DNA of 64,000 bases. Source: Taeniopygia guttata. Lineage: Eukaryota > Chordata > Aves > Passeriformes > Estrildidae. Position 1 is the stretch's first letter; the number at the start of each line of letters is the position of its first letter. A program made the position numbers and the translations under genes. The stretch covers positions 149,877,001 to 149,941,000 of the forward strand of contig NC_133026.1 in NCBI RefSeq assembly GCF_048771995.1. Direction: 5' to 3'. The notes beneath the pieces are model-generated. The model saw only the letters and a program-made list of their open reading frames with translations. It was not told the DNA's origin and did no database searches. Below, one piece after another: positions 21,736 through 31,951 of the stretch.

Positions 21736-21920
21736 AAACAGGGCAGCTCCAGCAGGAATAAGTGCAAGACTCTGGTTTGGAGTATCCCTGAGCCTGAGGG
21801 CAGCACACCTCAACACAAATGTAGGAAAATCCAAATTACGGTTTGTTTTTTGGGTTTTTTTTTGACAGGTACTTAATTGCCATTCATGGATTCATCCATC
21901 CACAGCATTCTTCCATCTGT

Positions 21921-21993
21921 GGGATGGGATGGGATGGGATGGGATGGGATGGGATGGGATGGGATGGGATGGGATGGGATGGGATGGGATGGG
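21921..21993 (+). repeat. (GGGAT)n microsatellite, 14.6 perfect copies
   Basis: 73 bp with no interruption. Each unit carries a G-triplet with a 2-nt spacer, so the plus strand holds 15 consecutive G3 runs, a classical G-quadruplex pattern. The three-residue-biased frame across it (MGWDG repeats) is a by-product. Confidence 0.99.
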
Positions 21994-24262
21994 TGATTTC
22001 TGTGGGCTTGCAAGTCCTTAAGCAGGTTGCTGTGGTGGCTACAGAAGGCTGAGAAGTTCTGACAGAGCAGGAGAAACAGGATCATGGAATCCGGACCATG
22101 CCAAGGCAACTCTTCTCAGTGAGATCTTCAGGTACAAGAGATTCTGCTCGAGTTTTAAAGTTGCTCTCCAGAGCTCCTCCATTTTCCAACTTTCTCTATT
22201 TTCCAGCTCTTCCCCTCCAGCAGAACTAAGAACATCCGGAGGTAATGATTTGCTGAGATGTAATTTTCCTGTTTTGGTTTCTCCATCAGCTTCTGGGCAC
22301 TGACGGCCTGCAGGGTGGCAACTGTGACCCCTGGGACTCTCTCAGGAGCCATTATCTTACCTTGGAATAGCCATAAAACCTGGGATTGACAGCGAATTTG
22401 GCAATTAAAAGGGGCATAAGGAAAGCCCACGGGGTCTTGATGTCTCCTGACTTTTCAGGAGCTGCCTCTGCAGTTCATCCAGACAGAGAAATTATAAAAG
22501 ACAAAGGAGATATGCAGAGGGGAAAAATTCCTGTGCAGACAGAGCCAAGCTCCTCAGATCCATTGCAGCTCCTTTCTCCAAGCATCCGTGGGGAACATTT
22601 TTTTTTCCCTTTTAACATCATCATTGACATTTCATTGTCACAAACCTCCCAAATGCCTCGCTCTTTCAGGGAAACATTAATGGAGGCTGAGAGATTATTT
22701 GCATCCCTGTAGTTTTTAGATTGGGAAAGAAGCTTTTGGGCAAGTCTGGTGTGAATTTTCTTCACTATTCTCTCCAGCCTTTGGAGGGATGTTTTCTTCT
22801 TCTCCTGACAGCTAAAAGTTCCCTCATAAGTGATAAGTTAGAACTCTGATTAAATCCTGACTGAATCCCAAATTTTGCAGTCACCAATATTTGGAATCAA
22901 ATTGCATTTTCCCTCACAGCTGCTTTTCCTAACCTATCTTTCTAATGAAGAATGGGCCCTCTGTACTAATCCAGGACACTAAGATTAATTTAAGAGTTGT
23001 GCCTTTTTCCATATTCCTAAGAGGAATGTGCAAACAGGAATAAAAATTAAAGTCTCAGGCTCTCATGGGCTTTTCTGACACTTTGTGATCCCTTTGTTTT
23101 CCAGCCTGGACACAAGACCTTGTCATCTTTGAATCACATTTCATACAAGGGTCACGTGCCCTTGATACGACATCTCCAGTTATTCAGATGGATTGGTGGC
23201 AGTTAAAACCAGTTCTATATCTCATGGTATCTTTTATCTTATTTTAAAATTGATTTTTTTTTTTAATCCCCACAATATTCAAGTGAACAAAGTAGAAAGA
23301 AACTCTACCGTCGGGAACTAAGAGAAAAGAGAAAGTTTTAGGCTCCCTGAGAGAGAGAAATCTCTCTTGGGCTTCACAAACTTGTTTGTAGACATCTGCC
23401 AAGAGAAAAAGCTCTTTAGGACAGAGAGAAGTTTGACTTGAACTGAGGGCCTTGTTCACCTGCCCACATTTTAATTCAGAAATCTGGAAACCCCATGTCC
23501 TTTTTTAGAATTTCCAGGGATGGGAAGCTAAGACCTCGTTTCTCACTGAAGAATTTTGTTGGTCATACAATTGGTTGCACTTTGGTTCTGCATAATATTG
23601 GAGCACCTGAATAATATTGGAGCTTCCAGGAATATTCAACAGGAAAGACTTGGATAATGAACAGAGAATAGGCAGATGTGGCAACAGAGACAAGACTTTT
23701 GGAGAGGTATCTTTGTCCTTTCGGGATCCAGAGCCCAAAATGTGTGAGACAGAGGCAACTTGAGCAGTTTTCCAAGGAATGGGGAGCAGCCTCTTTGGAG
23801 GGGCTGGTGTCACCCACCTTTGATGTCACAGAGACAAGAGAAAGGAGATTTGAGTGGGAATCTTCTTCAGGAAGGAGGAGAAACAAAAAAATAATCCAGT
23901 GCCCAGACAGTGGGAGGTGCAAGTTCTTCACCCTTGGTCCAATTGATCCAACAAAACAGGGTCTGTAATTCTTGAGGAAAAGATTTTCAGGAGCCACTGT
24001 GGAGACTGGACTTGCTTGTGGTAATTCACACTTATCAAAGAGGAAACAAGGAAAGGGCTCCAACTCATAATGCCCCAAAATCCAGATCTAAAAATGCAGC
24101 CATAAATCCTGGATGCTTCAGCCAGGGCAGCCTCTCACACCTGAGAAAAACAGAGAAGAAAAAACCCTCAATAATTCTGCAAACTTCCAAAACAGGGAAA
24201 TATTTTCATTTGCTCATTGATTGCTACCATTAACTTCAGAAAAGAGCAACTGCTCTTCTAAT
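21994..24262. other. Intergenic, mostly unique
   Basis: 2.3 kb with no CR1 tail. A 171-codon minus-strand frame (23563-24078) overlaps a 96-codon plus frame; neither shows a domain. T-run at about 23253-23264. Confidence 0.5.
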
Positions 24263-24289
24263 AAACAACAACAACAACAACAACAAAAA
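24263..24289 (+). repeat. (CAA)n microsatellite
   Basis: About seven perfect CAA units flanked by A-runs. Confidence 0.95.
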
Positions 24290-24928
24290 GATAAATGGGT
24301 TTATCTTTATATTCAGCAATAAAAATTGAGACTGAAAGCATTACATTACTCCAGGCAGGGAAATGGAGCCCAGCAAAGTGCTGTGGTGACAATGTCCTGG
24401 GATGGAGGTTAAAATATCCATCTTTTCACACAAAATATTCTGTGGTTAGAGCTCTGCAGGTTGTGAAACAGATTCGCCAATCCCACATTTTCATGGCTAC
24501 ACCATTAGTAAGATGCACAGTAAGTGGTTTTATTCCAGTTTGGCTCTTTCCAAAATTATCCTGCAGTGAATCTAAAAAAAAGAGACTGTGGTTTGGTTCC
24601 TGCCACAGCATCCTGCAAAATAAATTTCCACTGACACATTGAAAGCCCTGATACAAAAGTGTTAATCTCCAGCTTCAAGAAAGAACAATTTCTTTAGGAA
24701 AACTAATGGAGTTGTATAGTAATTGTGAACAATTCCTGCAGCAATGGAAATGTCAGCTATTATGTATTCCTGTTATTTCCCACAGGCATTTCCCTTGACT
24801 GATATTCCCATGGCTGAATAAAATGTTCCAACCCATTATCCAGGGGATTTTACCTAAGTATTTTTCCCAAACAATCCCCTCTAACCTTTGTGAACAAGTG
24901 ACTTCTCATACTCATTTTGTGACTAATG

Positions 24929-24931
<3 letters not shown>
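24290..24931. other. Intergenic, nothing recognised
   Basis: A 115-codon plus frame (24295-24642) has no recognisable domain. Confidence 0.5.

Positions 24932-24967
<36 letters not shown>
24932..24967 (+). repeat. Poly(A) run, 36 bp
   Basis: Uninterrupted A36. The nearest upstream AATAAA ('gaataaaatg', about 24816) is ~115 bp away, too far for a normal retrotransposed mRNA end, and no retroposon body was recognised. Confidence 0.95.
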
Positions 24968-24969
<2 letters not shown>

Positions 24970-25744
24970 TTAAAACCCATCTAAACCACAGATTTCAGGT
25001 ACCTACCCATGGATAATTATTGGAAAAGGCAAAAAATAACCCAGGAGGTTCTTCAGGGATTGCTCCCAAACCTGAGATTATTTTCTGCAAATATTATACA
25101 TCTCCTCCTTCCCAGAATCACACATTCAAAAGGAAAAGTATAAAAATGACATGCACAAAGTCACTATTTCCAGGATATCTCTCCCAGCAGCCAGAGAGAT
25201 TCAGATTCCCCTACTCAATATCCTACAAAATGCAACAGAGATTCTATGCAGACACCAAGAGCTGAAAAAGGAGCAACAGATTCTTTTAACTTCCTAAAAT
25301 ATTGAAATATTCTTCCAGAAATTTTAAGGTGTTTTGTTTGATCCAAGGATGATTGTGAGCTTGGAACCTTGTGTTTTATTTTATCCCAAACCAGACTGTT
25401 GTAAATCCATGGGCTGAAGCAGAAGGATGGTCACTGGTACAACCTGGCCATTGGTGGCATGAGAGGTGGCAGGAGATGGTTTTGTTGAATCCTGGAATCC
25501 TCTAATTTGAATCCCCATATTTTGATGGAAACACAGCTGAAAACAGGGCGTGATTTCGTGAGGGAACTTCACACAGAATTAAATGGAGATTATGTGGGGC
25601 TTTTCTTGGTTCCTCTTTTCTCCCTTTCTAAAGGAAGTGACTGTTCCCAGACAGGGATTTTGTTAGAAGTCCTTATTCCTTTCCCAGAGATTTCAGGTGC
25701 TGACACAAATCAAGGTTGCACCCGGTGCTGCCTGTCCACTCCAG
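24968..25744. other. Intergenic, nothing recognised
   Basis: No repeat or exon supported. Confidence 0.5.
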
Positions 25745-26158
25745 AAATCATGAAATGGAATCCGGGGTGGTTTGGGTTAGAAGGGATCTAAAAATCATCC
25801 AGTTCCATCCCCTGCCATGGGCAGGGACACCTTCCACTATCCCAGGCTGGTCCAAGCCCTGTCCAACTTGGCCTTGGACACTTCCAGGGATGGGAACTCC
25901 ACAACCTCTCTGGGCAATGTGTGCCAGGGCCTCACCACCCTCACAGGGAAGAATTCCTTCCAAATCCCATATAAACCTTCTCTCTGTCATCTTAAAGCCA
26001 TTCCCAGTGTCCTGTCCCTCCATCGCTTGTCCCAAGTCGCTCTCCAGATCTCCTGGAGCCCCTTTAGGCACTGGAAGAGGCTCTGAGATCTCCCTGGAGC
26101 CTTCTCCAGGCTGAACATTCCCAGCCTGATTCCCGAACTGAGGTGCTCCAGGAGAGTT
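25745..26158 (-). mobile_element. Long CR1 LINE 3' end, class A
   Basis: ~410 bp: 'ggtggtttgggttagaaggg', 'ctgccatgggcagggacacc', 'cttggacacttccagggatg', 'ccagggcctcaccaccctca', 'ggagcccctttaggcactgg' and 'ggctgaacattcccagcctg'. The 139-codon frame on the same strand is repeat-derived. Confidence 0.97.
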
Positions 26159-26374
26159 TAGCTCCATTTCCTAAACCCATTAATCAATTAATTACTGCCC
26201 AAATTAATTTCTTTGTGTTTTTCATCTCACCCATGGAAGCACAAAGCAGATGCTTCAGTAAGAAAGGAGTCAACTCTGATTATTACCTTAAAATATGAAG
26301 GGAAAGTGGGAGGAGATGGCAGCATCTCACTGGGTGTTTTTTCAGGTGGAAAATCATTACTGAGAATCTCACAA
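26159..26374. other. Intergenic, ATTA-rich
   Basis: 'cattaatcaattaattactg' at about 26179 is an ATTA cluster right beside the CR1. May belong to the candidate element that follows. Confidence 0.4.
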
Positions 26375-26560
26375 CAAGTTTCTTCCCTTTAAACCCAAAC
26401 TTTATAAAATTTAAATTATATGTTGGGAGGAAAAAAGTAAAAGTTAAACACGATAATGATATTGTTTCTGACTTGTCATTCTTTATCAGACAATTAAGTG
26501 CAATGTGACATTTTCCTGACAAAGTAGCTCTGTACAGCTGTGTCTTCCTCCAGAGAAAAC
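26375..26560. other. Candidate conserved non-coding element
   Basis: AT-rich, repeat-free, with 'taaacacgataatgatattg' near 26445 and 'tatcagacaattaagtgcaa' near 26483. Low confidence. Confidence 0.2.
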
Positions 26561-27773
26561 ATAAAGCAAATTAGAATGTGTGCATCCATAAATCTCCATG
26601 GCTGCAGCTGTAGCAGGGGTGGGAAGAGGAGGAGGAAGGAATGATGATGCATGGACTTATTTCCTGGAGATCACTATCATCTCCACTTTCATTTTCCTTT
26701 TGCTTTATTTTCTTTTGATTGTGATCCTTGATTTAAAAATTTGGAGCATTGTGTTGTCTCCTAATAGTTCTTTTTGATTTAAGACTTCAACCCATGGAAG
26801 TTTCTGGGAATCTCAGCATTCCCTGGATTTGGGAGCAGCCCCTTGTCCTTGACGTGAAACTGATGTGCAAACTGAGACCCAGAAAACAATTTGCTTAAAA
26901 TCAGAATCGTGGCACCAAAACCCACATGGAGACACCTCAAGTACATCCTTCAGCCCCAAGGAGAGATAAGCTAAATATTAATCTCTCTCTAGACACAACC
27001 CAGGCTTATGCATCCAAGTCCAGTCCATTAATCCCAAATCCATCCTCCCCATCTGCTCCAGAGGGATGTGTTGGCTACTCCCTGTTCACCAGCCACTCTC
27101 TGGTCCTGGCAAGCCCAGACTTTCTGCTGAGCTGGGTTTTGTGGTACAGGTGCCGTCACTCTCTGGCCAGAATTGTTTGCCAGCCTTAAAGGTGGAAGTG
27201 AGGAGATTCCAGGCCTCCCCTGGGTCTGTTTTCCCGCAGCAAAGCTGATGAGCCGTTTCCCTGTGAAGCTGGCAAAGCCTCTGCCTGCTGTGTTTACATA
27301 AATCACAATAAATCTCACTCAGGCAACGAGCCATGTGCAAAGAGAAATCACCGCCAGATGCTCCTGCAGATGAGGATGCTGAAGAAACCCTAATTCAGCC
27401 ACCAGCTCCCACAGTCCCAGATTTTGTGCTGGTAAAATCAGGATAATGGAGCCCAGGAGATGTGAGGGGACAAGGTTTGGAAATTTGTAGTCACAATTGC
27501 AGGTCAGACAGCACTTGGAGCTGGAAGGTTTAGTGTTCCTCACTTACAAGATGAGATTCTGACTTTTGTGCTATCAAGGATCCAAAATAGACTATTTTTT
27601 CAAAGAGTTTACCTGTTAAAGGACTAAAAAGTGCCTTAAAATTAGGATTAGTAAATGATTGTGGAAACGATGAGTTTGAAGGAAGCCCAGATTCACCAGA
27701 GCAGCCTGAAGCCTCTCCCTGGAGCTGGAATGGGGACTAAAGACTTGGGGCAGAACTTAATCTCCACTGTGAT
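26561..27773. other. Intergenic, nothing recognised
   Basis: Locally GC-richer at 27000-27250 with overlapping open frames on both strands (60-96 codons), none with a domain or clear splice context. Confidence 0.5.
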
Positions 27774-27845
27774 CCTTTTACTTTAAAAAAAGACCAAAAC
27801 CATATCCTTTTACTTAAAAAAAAAAAAAAAAGCCCAAAACCATAT
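27774..27845 (+). repeat. Tandem duplication with A-run expansion
   Basis: Copy 1 (27774-27805) and copy 2 (27806-27845) both run ccttttactt - A run - ccaaaaccatat. The A run is 7 in copy 1 and about 16 in copy 2. Confidence 0.85.
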
Positions 27846-28860
27846 CAAGCCCAAAACAGATCTTGGGACCAAGATGGTTTTGGGCTGTCATTGATCCCAA
27901 GAAGTGCTGAGCTCTTCTCATGGGATCCAGTGACAGGATGGGAAGGGAAGAATAAATAAATACATGAAAAATAAAAAGGAGCTTAATCCAAACGTGTGAT
28001 AAACCTTTTTCAGAACGTATCCCAGTGACTTTTGGCTTTCCACAGAAAAATAAAGATTCAGACATAATAATCCCAAAATTTCAGGGTTTATATCAAGTTT
28101 TAGACATTGCTGAGCCTATTTCATCTCTTAGTCACATCTCTGTATGGCCAATTTAATTCCACTGCTTTCAACAATGTGCTTTCCCTCAGTTTAAAGCAGT
28201 GTTGGGGAAGGAGAAACATGTTCTGAATTAATCTCAGGAATAAATTGACAGCAAGTTGAGAGAGAGGGGAGGGTGGTCCCAGAGGGTAAAGGACTCAATT
28301 TCTCCAGATGTAGCTCTAAATAATTAATATCTTGTTCCAGGTCCCTGCTAATCTAGCACTGCTGCAGGACTCGTGCTTTCTATTGCTGTTAAATGTGTTA
28401 CAAACTCTCTGCATGAGTAAGCCTGGCTCACCAAGGGCTTGATCTAAGCTCAGCTCATCTCTTGGCTGTGTTTGCATCTTCATGATGAGACAAAGGAAGG
28501 CACCCTCTTGCTTTCCATCAGCTTTGGGAGAAAAAATAGAAAATGGCACGGTTTTGCTGTTTGTTTTTGAAAAATCTGTTATTTCCATCTCAGAAAAACT
28601 GTGTAAAATACAAGTGCTTATTTCTAGTGACATTCCAAATTAATAGGACATTGCAAACTTCATGGGGTTTGGGCAGTGGAACATGGAAAACAGGAGTTTA
28701 TTTGAGCTAAAGAAAATAAGATTGAAGGAATGACAAAGCTTGGTGTGAGTGCCAGAGGCCAGGTCTGCTGAAAACAAGAATTAACAGCAATTGGAGTTCT
28801 CAGCATGGATGTTGCCTTGTCCCATCTTGATTCTGTCAAACAGGTGCCCAGGATGTTTAA
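27846..28860. other. Intergenic, nothing recognised
   Basis: A 105-codon minus-strand frame (28316-28633) has no domain. No CR1. Confidence 0.5.
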
Positions 28861-28955
28861 AAACCATGGAATATCTTGAGTTGGAAGGGACCCACAAAGA
28901 TCATCAAGCCTGACTCCTGGTCCTGCACCGCGCACCTCAAGGATCCCACCATGAA
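28861..28955 (-). mobile_element. CR1 LINE 3' end, class C
   Basis: 'atggaatatcttgagttgga', 'agggacccacaaagatcatc' and 'gactcctggtcctgcaccg' are the reversed class C terminus. Confidence 0.92.
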
Positions 28956-28987
28956 CCCTTCACAGTGACAACGGAGTCAATAAATTG

Positions 28988-29083
28988 TTCGGTTTTATTT
29001 TGTTTAGTTTTATTTTATTTTATTGGTTTTTATTTTGTTTTGGTTTATTTTGGTTTGTTTTATTTTACTGATTTCATTTTTCT
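28988..29083 (+). repeat. (TTTTA/TTTTG)n low-complexity tract
   Basis: Five-base T4A units alternating with ttttgg units, ~95 bp. Confidence 0.92.
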
Positions 29084-29505
29084 TTGTGTCTCTTGGATAG
29101 AAATGGGAGCATCAAGCAGAGCATCAAACACCAGGCTGTCCGCCTGCTCCAAGGAATCCAGGCCACTTGGGCTGGGTATGCAACAGCTATCCCAGAGTTC
29201 CTTCCATTTTATAACTTCAATTCTTTCTTGGTTTGAAGTCTAATCAGAAAGGATCCTTTCTCCCAGCTCCAGCTCCTGGGAATGTGACATTCCTTATAAT
29301 TCTTATAGTGGCCTGTGACGGCTGAGGTGGGAAATGCGGTTTTGGACCTTCCTGGTCTGAATGTCATTGCAGAGAACATTGCACTGCTACAAATAATGTG
29401 GATTTTATAATAATAAATGACATTTTTGTTGTGCAAAATTAAGATAAATCAAAGATAATGCAAATCCAGAGGAGCTGTGAGGGAGAGAAGAACTTTCTGC
29501 TGAGG
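29084..29505. other. Intergenic, nothing recognised
   Basis: No supported feature. Confidence 0.5.
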
Positions 29506-29618
29506 TCCAGAAGTTCAAGAAGGGATTTTTGGGTTTGTCCTGCGCAGGGCCAGGAGCTAGACTTGATGATCCTTGTGGGTCTGTTCCAAGTCAGGATATT
29601 TTACGATTCTATGGTTCT
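29506..29618 (+). mobile_element. CR1 LINE 3' end, class C
   Basis: 'ttttgggtttgtcctgcgca', 'gggccaggagctagacttga', 'tgatccttgtgggtctgttc' and 'aagtcaggatattttacgat' with a second tail unit tctatggt. Confidence 0.93.
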
Positions 29619-30254
29619 ATTTAGAGCTCTTAGTGATATCCCAGGAGGATTCCCAGCATCCAAATACCATTCCAGAGGGGTGTGGGTCTCCCTGTCGGCC
29701 TCTGAGCCCAGTACAGATGTTTCAGATACCCTCAGACACCTTTCAGACACCTTCACCTGAGGGAGAACCCTACTTATCCAGCATCTGGATATTACAAATC
29801 CTAATCCTTCAGCAGACACTAGCACAGCTATGAAACACAAGATAAGACACTCTTATCTCTGTGTTTTCTTTCCCCTCACAAACCAGGGAGATCTCGATGC
29901 CTTCTCTTAATCCCTCTTTTGCCTTCTTCCCTGAAATCCATGAGGGCTATATGAAGAATACAGAATTTCTCCAGAGGAGCTGAGAGATCTTTAATCTCTT
30001 CTGAACATTTTAATCTCTATTTTTTCATCAATGGAAACTGATCTCTTCGAGGATTCAGTTTTCTCATTTTTATTAAGGCGGAGTGAATGCTGAAATTCAA
30101 ATTATTTCTCACCTGTAGATGAGAAGACGGTGGCTCTTAGCACACAAAAGACAGCTTTGAGGTTTCATTTATACCCCACAGACCAAGTCACAGCAGGGAA
30201 CCTATTCCTTCATGCCTCAGTTTCCCTCTTTGGGATCACATCCATGTATCCCAA
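29619..30254. other. Intergenic, nothing recognised
   Basis: A small direct repeat 'tttcagaca/tttcagata' near 29719-29750. No exon. Confidence 0.5.
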
Positions 30255-30505
30255 GAGCCTGGAGCAACAGGACAAGGGGGAATGAGTTCACATGGAAGGA
30301 GGATAGTGTTAGATGGGATATTAGGAAGAAATTCTTCTCTGTGAGGGTAGTGAGGCCCTGGTAGAGTTTGCCCAGAGGAGCTGTGGCTGTTCCACCCTTA
30401 GAAATATTCAAGGCCAACTTGGATGGGGCTTGGAGCAACCTGGGATAGTGGAAGATTTCCCTGGGGTTGGAACTGGATGATCTTTAAGGACTCTTTCCAC
30501 ACAAG
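30255..30505 (+). mobile_element. CR1 LINE 3' end, class A
   Basis: 'gagcaacaggacaaggggga', 'gatgggatattaggaagaaa', 'tggggcttggagcaacctgg' and 'ggatgatctttaaggactct'. The terminal CCAACCCAAACC tail is absent: at ~30500 it passes directly into ORF2 sequence of a second CR1. Confidence 0.93.
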
Positions 30506-30887
30506 GGTGAACAGAAAGGCTGCCCAGGTAGAAAGGGACCTGGAGGTGCTGATCAACAGCCGGCTGAACATGAGCCAGCAGTGTGTCCTGGTGGCCAAGA
30601 AGGCCATTAGCTCCTGGCTTGGATCAGGAATGGTGTGGCCAGCAGGAGCGGGGGGTCATCCTTCCCCTGCACTCGGCACTGGTGAGGGCACACCTCGAGT
30701 GCTGTGTCCAGTTCTGGGCCCTCAGTTTGGGAAGGACGTTGAGATGGTCGAGCATGTCCAGAGGAGGCAACGAGGCTGGAGAGGGGCTGGGAACACAAAT
30801 CCCGTGAGGAACAACTGAGGGAGTTGGGGGTGTTTAGCCTGGAGAAAAGGAGACTCAGGGGTGACCTTATCACTCTCTACAACTCCC
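30506..30887 (+). mobile_element. CR1 class B, ORF2 C-terminal part (left half)
   Basis: The plus frame keeps recognisable late ORF2 sequence: KAAQVERDLEVLINSRLNMS and QQCVLVAKKA, then, after a frameshift, a CVQFWALSLGR-like block, then 'gcctggagaaaaggagactc' and 'accttatcactctctacaac'. This is the furthest upstream CR1 coding sequence of the young type in the window. Confidence 0.94.
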
Positions 30888-30963
30888 TTTTGTACATACC
30901 ATTCACCTTTTTATACCATTTCTACCAATTATACGTTCTTACAAAACTCATAAGTTCACTCAT
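30888..30963 (-). mobile_element. 76-bp LTR-like insert inside CR1
   Basis: CR1 breaks after 'acaactccc' and resumes at 'tgaaaggtggctgtag', contiguous in the usual element. The insert contains 'ttatacgttcttacaaaact' and 'cataagttcactcat', resembling 'ttatacattcttgaaaaatc' and 'cataagtttgcactttactc' in the LTR-like segment near 33446. Strand follows that segment. No target duplication seen. Confidence 0.5.
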
Positions 30964-31270
30964 TGAAAGGTGGCTGTAGTCAGGTGGGGTTGGTCTCTTT
31001 CACCAGGCAGCACTGACAGAACCAGAGGATACAGCCTCAAGCTGTGTCAAGGGAAATATACGTTGGATATTAAACAGTTTTTTATGGAAAGAGTGATAAA
31101 GTAATGGAATGGTCAGCCCGGGGAGGTGGCGGAGTCACCATCCCTGGATGTGTTTAAACAAAGACTGGATGGGGCACTCGGTGCCATGGTTAAGTTGAGG
31201 TGTTAGGGCATGGGTTGGACTTGATGATCTTGAAGATCTCTTTAAACCTGGTGATTCTGTGATTCTGTGA
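30964..31270 (+). mobile_element. CR1 class B, 3' part (right half)
   Basis: Resumes 'tgaaaggtggctgtagtcag' and continues 'caggtggggttggtctcttt', 'agcccggggaggtggcggag', 'gcactcggtgccatggttaa', 'gacttgatgatcttgaagat', ending in two perfect gattctgt units. Confidence 0.96.
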
Positions 31271-31707
31271 AAACCATTCCATTCATAGAATTGTAACATT
31301 TCTGGACTCTTTTCCCAGAGAAGCCTTTGCCAGGGATAATGGATGATGTCTGATGACATCATCCTCTGTGATGATGACGATGTGAGGAGTGATGTAAATG
31401 ATCCACAGGATGGGGATTTCTTTCCACCAAGCCCATCCAAAATATGATCATGGTGCTATAGTGGAAATTTTCCATCTCAAACAGAAAGTCCAGAGAATTC
31501 CATCTCATTTCTCCTTTCTGGAGTCCCATCAGCAGCAACCACCACCAGCTCAGTGACAAAGCACAGCTGGATTTTGCCCATTACCCCCCAATCTTATGTT
31601 GTGTGAACTCCAAATTTCATGGTTAAAAACATCTGTTAAACCTGCTAATTAACCACAAGCTTAAAAATCCTTCAGAAAGATTTTTCCAGAATAGTTTTAA
31701 ATTAAAA
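31271..31707. other. Intergenic with GAT-rich segment
   Basis: 31340-31400 is rich in gatgat/catcat. Beyond it no repeat is recognised. Confidence 0.5.
31341..31364. repeat. Perfect 10-bp inverted repeat, 4-nt loop
   Basis: GGATGATGTC (31341-31350), TGAT, GACATCATCC (31355-31364). The right arm includes a CRE/AP-1-like TGACATCA-type core (tgatgacatcat). Could form a small cruciform or RNA hairpin. Confidence 0.8.
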
Positions 31708-31951
31708 GAGGGTAAATTTAGATTAAATAGAAGAAAGAAATCCTTCCTTCAGAGGGTGGTGAGGCCTTGGCACAGGTTGCTCAGAGAAGCTGTGTCCGCC
31801 CCATCCCTGGAAATATCCAAGGCCCGGATGGGGCTTGGAGCAACCTGGGATAGTGGGAGGTTGAATAGGATCAGGAGGTGGAATAGGTGGCAGGAGGTGG
31901 AATAGGATCATCCTTAAGGTTTCTTCCAACCCAAAACTTTCCATGATTCCA
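31708..31951 (+). mobile_element. CR1 LINE 3' end with internal minisatellite, class A
   Basis: 'gagggtggtgaggccttggc', 'cagagaagctgtgtccgccc', 'ggatggggcttggagcaacc' and 'tcttccaacccaaaactttc'. The usual 'tgtccctgcccatggcaggg' module is replaced by a three-copy repeat. Confidence 0.95.
31855..31909 (+). repeat. 18-19-bp minisatellite, 3 copies, inside CR1
   Basis: gggaggttgaataggatc, aggaggtggaataggtggc and aggaggtggaataggatc follow one another from 31855, 31873 and 31892. Confidence 0.9.

Noticed and set aside
21921..21993. Interstitial telomere repeat
   Set aside because: The unit is GGGAT, not the vertebrate TTAGGG.
21843..22052. MGWDG-repeat protein
   Set aside because: Artefact of the (GGGAT)n microsatellite.
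23563..24078. 171-codon minus-strand frame as a gene
   Set aside because: Overlaps a plus-strand frame of similar character; no domain or codon pattern.
24932..24967. Poly(A) tail of a processed pseudogene
   Set aside because: No coding-like sequence, suitably spaced AATAAA or target duplication seen to its left.
30423..30818. 131-codon frame as a host gene
   Set aside because: It is the C-terminal ORF2 remnant of a CR1 LINE.
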